A stretch of 64,000 bases of DNA from Chytriomyces cf. hyalinus JEL632. Its lineage: Eukaryota > Chytridiomycota > Chytridiomycetes > Chytridiales > Chytriomycetaceae. The notes beneath the pieces are model-generated. The model did no database searches, had not been told where the DNA came from, and was given only the letters and a program-made list of their open reading frames with translations. Positions 58,599 through 64,000 of the stretch are shown piece after piece; the stretch's first letter is position 1, and every line of letters starts with the position of its first letter. The position numbers were made by a program, and so were the translations under genes. The stretch lies in NCBI GenBank assembly GCA_025435555.1, contig JAIWWG010000009.1:496001-560000 (forward strand). Reading direction: 5' to 3'.

Positions 58599-61502
58599 TC
58601 ATTTGCCCTCATTCCAGCTGCCAAACAGTCTTTCTGCCACCGCAACAAGAAGGTCCTGCACAACAAGTACACCCCCACCCAGGCATACCAACGGGAAGAC
58701 TGCAAGCACCCCTTCACGCTCGCTAACACCTTCAGCCCATCCATCCCGAAACACTTGAGTCAAAACAACATAATCTCCGTCTGCCAAGCTCAGTTCATCC
58801 GGCCCATTTTTCGCATAAGGTTGCACCACTAGGAAGTTGTTTTGGCTGTTGTTTGCAAAAACGAACGGACCTCTGGCAACGACGTCCATTACGGCTTCGT
58901 TTTCACTTTGCAGCGCTCGATTTTTGGGAATGGAGAAGGTGCGCTTCGGAATTTTGTTTTGACTGCGTGCGATCACTGCTGTTTCTGTTTCATTTGAACC
59001 TGATTCATCTTCAACGTGGTTTGAGGTATCAGAAGCTACGATGCAGACTTCACAATGAAGGCAATCAAGATGGCAGGTGAGGCCTTGTTTCACTCTGTTC
59101 CAGTCACTGCTTCCTGAAAAACTACCATTGAATGTTTTCGCAGAAGGAATTTTCGCAGAAGCCGTCGGTGTTTTTGGAGAGGGTGCAACAAGAGTGTCAT
59201 CAGTCGTAATGAACTGATCCCAAAAGTCCGTACAGCTTTGTTCGACAGTCATGGGTGGCGCCACTTCTGCGCTCCAGTTTTCCATGGACTCCATGATTTG
59301 AATAAAATCCGGGCGGAGAGGTGCATCTTGCTTCCAGCAGTCTTCAATCAATTTCCAACAGCAATCTGGAATGCTTATCCCATTGGGCGGATCCGGTCTT
59401 TCTCCCCGCTTTACCCAATCCTTTGCATTCGCACGGCCTTGCTCCTCGGAAAATGGAGCTTGAAGGCCCAAAATTTCATACGTGGTCATGGCAAAGCTAT
59501 ACACATCATGCTTTGTAGATGGTTTGTATCCCATCTCGAAAGATTCCGGTGGTGCGTACAGATAAGCTCCATGTTTTCTGGTTTGAACAGGGTTCGTTGT
59601 ATGGCTGTTGGTCAACCTCTGGATACGCGCAAGACCAAAATCGGCAAGTCGGGCATTGCCATCGCAGTCTGCAATGAACGCATTCAAAAAACATTCACAT
59701 CAAGTTTTTGAAGAAGGAAACAAACCAATTAGAATATTGTCAGGTTTCAAGTCGATATGGAGGACAGGTGGTTTGCACTCATGGTGAAGATAGAAGAAGG
59801 CACTTGCAGTTTGGCGCAACCAGAGCAACCTCTTCTTCAAAGTCGGAGGAACGTGAGAGTAAATGGCAGAGTAAACACTTGTGGACATTTGCTCCATAAC
59901 AAGCATTGGTTTTGCCTCAACTGATCCCATGATGTTCACTCGAGTCTCGTCAAAGTAGCTGATGCCCAGCAAAGGCACGATGCACGAATGCTTGAGCCTT
60001 CGCCATTGGCGTGCTTCATTCTCAAATTCTTTGCATGCAGCAGGTGTGTCCACGCCACGGAGACACTTGACTGCTACACTGCGTTGGCCATAGGTGGCTG
60101 CGTACACAATGCCAAAGGACCCTTCACCGAGCACTTTGCCAGTTTCAATGCACAAGGCGCCAACCGGGATATTCATCACAACATCATCAAGCTCTTCATT
60201 CCTCACAGGGTTGCTGCTCGTACTCAGGGTGGATGCATTCGATTCGCAAGTTCCATATTTCGCGGATTCCTCAACTCTGGCTGGGGAGCTCGCAACACTT
60301 GAGACTGAATTGTGCCGGGTTTTGTCAGCAGGCGCTGGGCCACCATACAGATTAGCGATAGCAGCGTTAATGGCAGCGGTACGCATTTTTGGTGGTATTT
60401 GGATGGGTATGCTGTTGATGGCCAACTTGGGAATGGTGGTTTGGGCAGGGTCATGGGAATTGGCTCCAGGTACTGTCGGTGCGCCTTCATTGCGAATTAC
60501 AGGAGCGGTGCCAGCGAACCATGGGTGTTTTAGGGCATCAGCTGCGGTGGGTCTGTCTATTGGGTGGTCTGAGAGAAGCATCTGAATGAACCTGATTGCT
60601 GAGAGAGTTTTGCACATGAATATTAAAAATCCGCCTTTACTTGGTGGTGTTTCAATCTGAACAGATGCAAACCTTCTATCGAGATGTTGGAGGTGACTGG
60701 AAACTGCAATTCCGGCCTGTCCATGGGCAACATTCCAGTAATCCCCGGATAGGGCAAACATCCATACAAAAGCTGATACGTTGTTACGCCAGCTGCCCAA
60801 ATATCGACAAGCGTCCCGTACTGCGTTTTTTCTGTTTGCTCTGGAGCCATGTATCCCATTGTTCCTGTTTGCACAAAACGTGTCAGGATCCAAACATACC
60901 AAAAAAAAAAAAAAAAAAAAAAAAGGTCAACCTCGAAATCCAATGCAATTTGACCGTCCGTCATCTTCCAGACACATGTCAAATCCGCCGAGCTTCAAGG
61001 AATTCAAATCATCGGAAAACAAAAACATGTTTCCCGGATTCACGTTTCTGTGAACAATATTTAAGGAGTGGCATGTCGTCAGGGCCTCGAGCAAGCATCG
61101 AATCACGCCTTTTACTTCAGGTTCGGTAAGTTTCGGTCGCATCAAGAGCGCTTCGACCAGGGAGCAGCGCGCCTTTTCCATGACAAGTACGACTTGACTT
61201 TTGCTGCATCGGTAAAATGATCTGGATTGGTTGCAATTAGAAGTTTGGTATCAGACGCAACACACATTTGAAAGCCAAGACACGTACATAAAGTTGATAA
61301 TGCGCGCCGGGTTCAGCTTGGACAATTCGCGCAGGCAGAATGCCTCCAAGTTGCCATCATATTTCCTGGTGTCAAATGACGGGCGTTCCTCTGAGTAGAA
61401 GTATTTGAGCAGAACTTCGTTGTCTGTCTCGAAGTCTCTTGCGGTCCAGACGTTTTCAATGTGGTTGTTGACGAGGCGGAGTGGCTGGAATCGCTCCGCC
61501 AT
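58599..61502 (-). CDS. Pseudokinase - TKL kinase - SH3 signalling protein
   Basis: Starts MAERFQPLRLVNNHIENVW (61502). The first kinase-fold domain lacks a Gly-rich loop, has HRNVNPGNM where HRDxKxxN is expected and LKLGGFDM where DFG is expected, but keeps MGYMAPEQ, DIWAAGVTTYQLLYGCLPYP and RPTAADALKHPWF, so it is a CAMK-like pseudokinase. A Ser/Pro linker follows. The second domain (60100-59400) is an intact TKL-type kinase: GKVLGEGSFGIVYAA, VAVKCL, HIDLKPDNIL, LADFGLARI, YAPPESFEMG, DVYSFAMTTYEIL and RPDFIQIMESME. After another linker an SH3 domain (VVQPYAKNGPDELSLADGDY, DGWAEGVSEREGVLAVFP) lies near the C-terminus at 58599. The intron between ILIG and DCDGNARL is at about 59665-59730. At least six introns. 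The pseudokinase-before-kinase order recalls JAKs by convergence. Tandem duplicate at 56060-58016. Confidence 0.85.
60901..60924 (+). repeat. Poly-A tract (poly-T in the sense of the gene)
   Basis: A run of 24 A on the + strand inside an intron of the kinase gene, where it acts as a polypyrimidine run on the sense strand. Prone to length change. Confidence 0.8.
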
Positions 61503-62755
61503 TTTGATCAGTTGTCCTGTTCAACAAATTTTGTTTATGTTCAGAGCACAAAAACTCACAAACAGGTCAAGCTGTTTCCACGCATTCCAACATTCGGTTG
61601 ACACTCGCTGAATTGATGCACGCAGACTTGGATTCAGTGTGCGTGACTGTTCTTCGATTGCGCCCAATCACGACGATATGAGCTGGATCCTGAGTCCTGA
61701 GTCAACCCACAACATCATGCTCTCTCATGTTTCGCCGCAGACAATCCCCCCGCTAAAAAAAATTGACCCCTTGAGCCAACGCTAAAAATCCGTTTGAATC
61801 TGCCACATCGGTAAAACGACCACCAAACCTCCAACTCCTTCGTTGGATGATGTCATTTATCAGGCCCCAACTGTGCAAGAATTGATGTATCGTAATGATG
61901 CAGGTGGATAAGCACGAATATTGTTGAAGTCCAAGCAGTTTGCTATGAGAGACCGAACACAACCGGAACCCCAAACTCATTTTTTTGGCGATACTGCTGC
62001 CGAAATTCGGATACGCGTGTCTCTCTAGCAGGAATGTACTTTTGCCAGCTAGCGCGTCTGTCGGTGGCGTGGATGACGGTGTGTTCCGTTTCCAATGTTG
62101 AGGTGCATGAGAAAACACTGGCTGTGTCATTGGTTGAAGTATTTTTGAATTCAAAGCCTTTGCTCGCATTTGAAAGCTAATATGTATCCGACTGCATGCG
62201 GATTGTTGGAATGGGTGACTCGGTTCATCGTTGGGAGAATGCGGGCAACATTTTAACCAGAGTTTGCATCGCGCGGTGGAGCCCACTCTGCCGTGAGACG
62301 CAGTGGCGGTCAGGGAAGCGAGGCAATTCGAGATGGTTCGAAGGGAATCATGTCGAGGTCATCGTCGAGAAAGTGACGGCTACATACAACGCGTTGAATT
62401 GCATTTGAAGCAATCCAGGGTGATACAGATAAGTTGAGTGTCCTTGTCCTGGTCGGATGAGAACGGATGATCGCAGGCATAGGAATCCAGAAGCCGTCCG
62501 GATTCGTGCAGTGACGAGTTTTGGTGGGGATTGTGTTTTTATTTTTGGCGCGTTTCCATGCTCTCCAGCTGTGAGACGAGACAGCGCTGCACAAACATGT
62601 GAAGGAGGGGGAGGAAGGCACAACAGACTGGCGTGGGTGAAACACGCAAAATGGGTCGGCGGTGTAATTATAGCTCACAGGAACGGGGCGTCGCAACGGG
62701 CGTATAAAGCTGCCTCCCAAATGTGCATAAAAAAGTTCATAAAAAGTTCGCAAAA
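61503..62755. other. Divergent promoter region, no recognised gene
   Basis: About 1.25 kb between the kinase gene and the C2 gene. Minus frames at 61753-62286 (177 codons) and 62310-62753 have no family motif and unconvincing composition. The right end has the TATA box for the C2 gene. Confidence 0.4.
62703..62709 (+). promoter_or_regulatory. TATA box candidate for the C2-domain gene
   Basis: TATAAAG lies 53 bases before the ATG at 62756. Confidence 0.4.
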
Positions 62756-63218
62756 ATGTCCCACATCACTCAAGTCAAAGTCGTCAAGGCCAACCACCTC
62801 AACAAGAAGGATCTGATCAGTGCGTGTCCCTTCTGCTTCACTCTCGACCTTCCCTGAACTCATCTGTGCTAATTCTCACTCCGCCTCTTCCTTCTCTCAT
62901 TGACAAACAGCCCAGAACGACGTCTACATCGACCTCTGGATCGACAGCCACCTCCTCGGCAGACAACACACGACCCGTGTCAGTGGATCAGACCCCGTGT
63001 TCAACCAGTCCTTCAAATTTGAGCACAATGAGCACGAACTGCACTTGGACGTGCGCGACAAGGACCTCGTCGGTTCTGATGGAATTGGTAAAGCCAAGAT
63101 CCCCCTCGGAGACTTGCCAATTGGAAAGCCTGTTGTGAAGGAGGTGGACTTGTATGCCGGCTTGGTGGACTTTACGTCCAATGGAAAGGTTACGCTTGAA
63201 ATTACGCGCATCAAGTAA
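62756..63218 (+). CDS. Single C2-domain protein
   Basis: Two exons, with the intron from about 62820 to 62910 (A|gtgcgt..acaaacag|CC). The reading is MSHITQVKVVKANHLNKKDL, then TQNDVYIDLWIDSHL, RVSGSDPVFNQSFKF, LHLDVRDKDLVGSDGIGKAK and VTLEITRIK. This is one complete C2 beta-sandwich of about 125 residues, with DPVFNQSF and VRDKDLVGSD as the usual loops. The Ca2+-binding Asp set is partial (KDL, SDP, RDKD), so Ca2+ binding is uncertain. Similar stand-alone C2 proteins occur in plants (SRC2-like) and fungi. No membrane segment. The partner gene cannot be inferred from neighbours. Confidence 0.82.
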
Positions 63219-63491
63219 AAAGGACTCGAGACGTTGGATATTCTTTTTGTTTGCGCCCGCGTTTTGTGGTTGCGCGTGTTTCATGTTTGGCGCTTTGGAA
63301 TAAACCCAAGGTTGCTGATATCTGGTTTCGATGTGATTCTGTCCTCGCCCTCACGTGCTCCCAAGGAAGACACTACATGCAGTTCTTGATAGAAAGTGTT
63401 TTCATAGGCGAGTTGCGTTCTGATTGCAATTGTCAACGTTCAAAAAACATACATGTCCCCAGCACTCTTTCAAAACAATACATTATAGCAG

Positions 63492-64000
63492 TGCGATCCA
63501 CCCGCCGCGTTTGGAATATCGGATGTCCGAACTCTGATCCTGCTGCTGCAGTCGCCGGACCAAGTTGTCTGCCTCCAAGCGCTCGACAGCCTCATCAAAT
63601 TTGGCCAAAAAGGTGGGGCAACCACCAGTTCTGGGAAGCGCGCGACATCAATTGAAAAAAACTGCATTTGAACACAGGCTCGAAGTATCGCGTGCAGTTG
63701 CTCAATTCAAACATTTTGAAGCCGTTGCTCAATTTGACATCTTCAAAGGACATGGCTATAAAAAAGGCCACCGTTGCATGCATCGCTGCTTCTACGGAGA
63801 TTGGTAACTTTATGTTCTTGTGCACTACGCCGTGTGTTTTTGACGTGTCGAAACATTTGGTGGGCAGCCGAGATCCATGCCGAGATGCGAAGAAAGGAGT
63901 TGTTCGAAACACTCGTATCCCTTCTCGCAGCCGAAGAGCCGCCCGAAGTTCAGGACGAAGCCGCATTCGCAATCTCAAACCTCGCAAAAGATTGTGAGCA
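63492..64000 (+). CDS. Armadillo-repeat protein, ARMC3-like, cut by the window end
   Basis: Partial. Exon ending at 63612 reads DPPAAFGISDVRTLILLLQS, PDQVVCLQALDSLIKFGQK. The next exon, 63678 to about 63806, reads GSKYRVQLLNSNILKPLLNL and MAIKKATVACIAASTEI. The third, from about 63870, reads AEIHAEMRRKELFETLVSLL, EVQDEAAFAISNLAKDCE and leaves the window. Each exon carries about one helical ARM repeat. The spacing and wording resemble the N-terminus of ARMC3 (VVLMLNSPEEEI, IYKFALKG, LGAVEPLTKLL, FASLCLANMSA), a flagellar/sperm protein, though other ARM proteins (ARMC4/ODAD2, Vac8 type) cannot be excluded. The start codon and any exon before 63489 (candidate acceptors TATAG or GCAG at 63488-63491) were not found. 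Confidence 0.6.

Noticed and set aside
61753-62286. 177-codon minus-strand frame upstream of the kinase gene
   Set aside because: No motif, no splice partners and mixed composition. Not enough to call a gene.

Overview
The window is compact, intron-rich eukaryotic nuclear DNA, most likely from a zoosporic (chytrid-type) fungus. Introns are short (mostly about 45-110 bases, GT..AG), gene spacing is tight, and fungal-type genes (SCT1/GPT2, low-Mr TRR1, SEC1, a TmpA-like flavoprotein, PEX13) sit beside genes kept only in lineages with flagella and centrioles (CFAP91, CEP44) or otherwise best known from animals (FAM72, PPP4R4). Identification rests on protein motifs read by eye; no database search was possible. 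Exon limits are stated only where I traced splice sites. 

Layout. 1-1018: no recognisable gene. 1019-12299: CFAP91 (-), FBP1 (+), SCT1/GPT2 acyltransferase (+), class I HDAC RPD3 (-), a gap, then a small dysferlin-domain protein (+). 12414-21597: PPP4R4-like HEAT protein (-), HAD-IIA phosphatase (+), a poorly understood stretch with an unrecognised minus-strand candidate, then an MBOAT/wax-synthase-like enzyme (+). 21968-28187: two nearly identical tRNA-Glu genes (anticodons TTC and CTC) bracket a YEATS2-like chromatin reader (-) and a TmpA-like oxidoreductase (+) that appears frameshifted. 28413-40569: a small basic protein, a CLC chloride channel/transporter with a changed gating residue, CEP44, SEC1 with an RG/RS tail (all +), and a double cyclic-nucleotide-binding-domain protein (-). 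40957-45937: FAM72 (-), whose first intron holds a complete 3,923-bp Tc1/mariner-superfamily (DD34E) transposon with 324-bp inverted repeats and two genes. 46425-54273: PEX13, TRR1, an NSUN3/4-like RNA methyltransferase, an MCFD2-like EF-hand protein, a LETM1-domain protein, PFDN1 and a LAMTOR4-like protein. 56060-61502: a tandem pair of kinase genes; the upstream member is pseudokinase + TKL kinase + SH3 (a JAK-like order), the downstream one has lost the TKL kinase domain and its frame. 62756-64000: a single-C2-domain protein and the start of an armadillo-repeat protein cut by the window end. 

Most genes are ordinary housekeeping or cytoskeletal genes with no operon-like logic. The main points of interest are the two-gene transposon inside the FAM72 intron, with an 11-bp subterminal repeat array and an unknown companion gene; the pseudokinase-kinase-SH3 pair; and the CLC protein with Gln at the gating-glutamate position.
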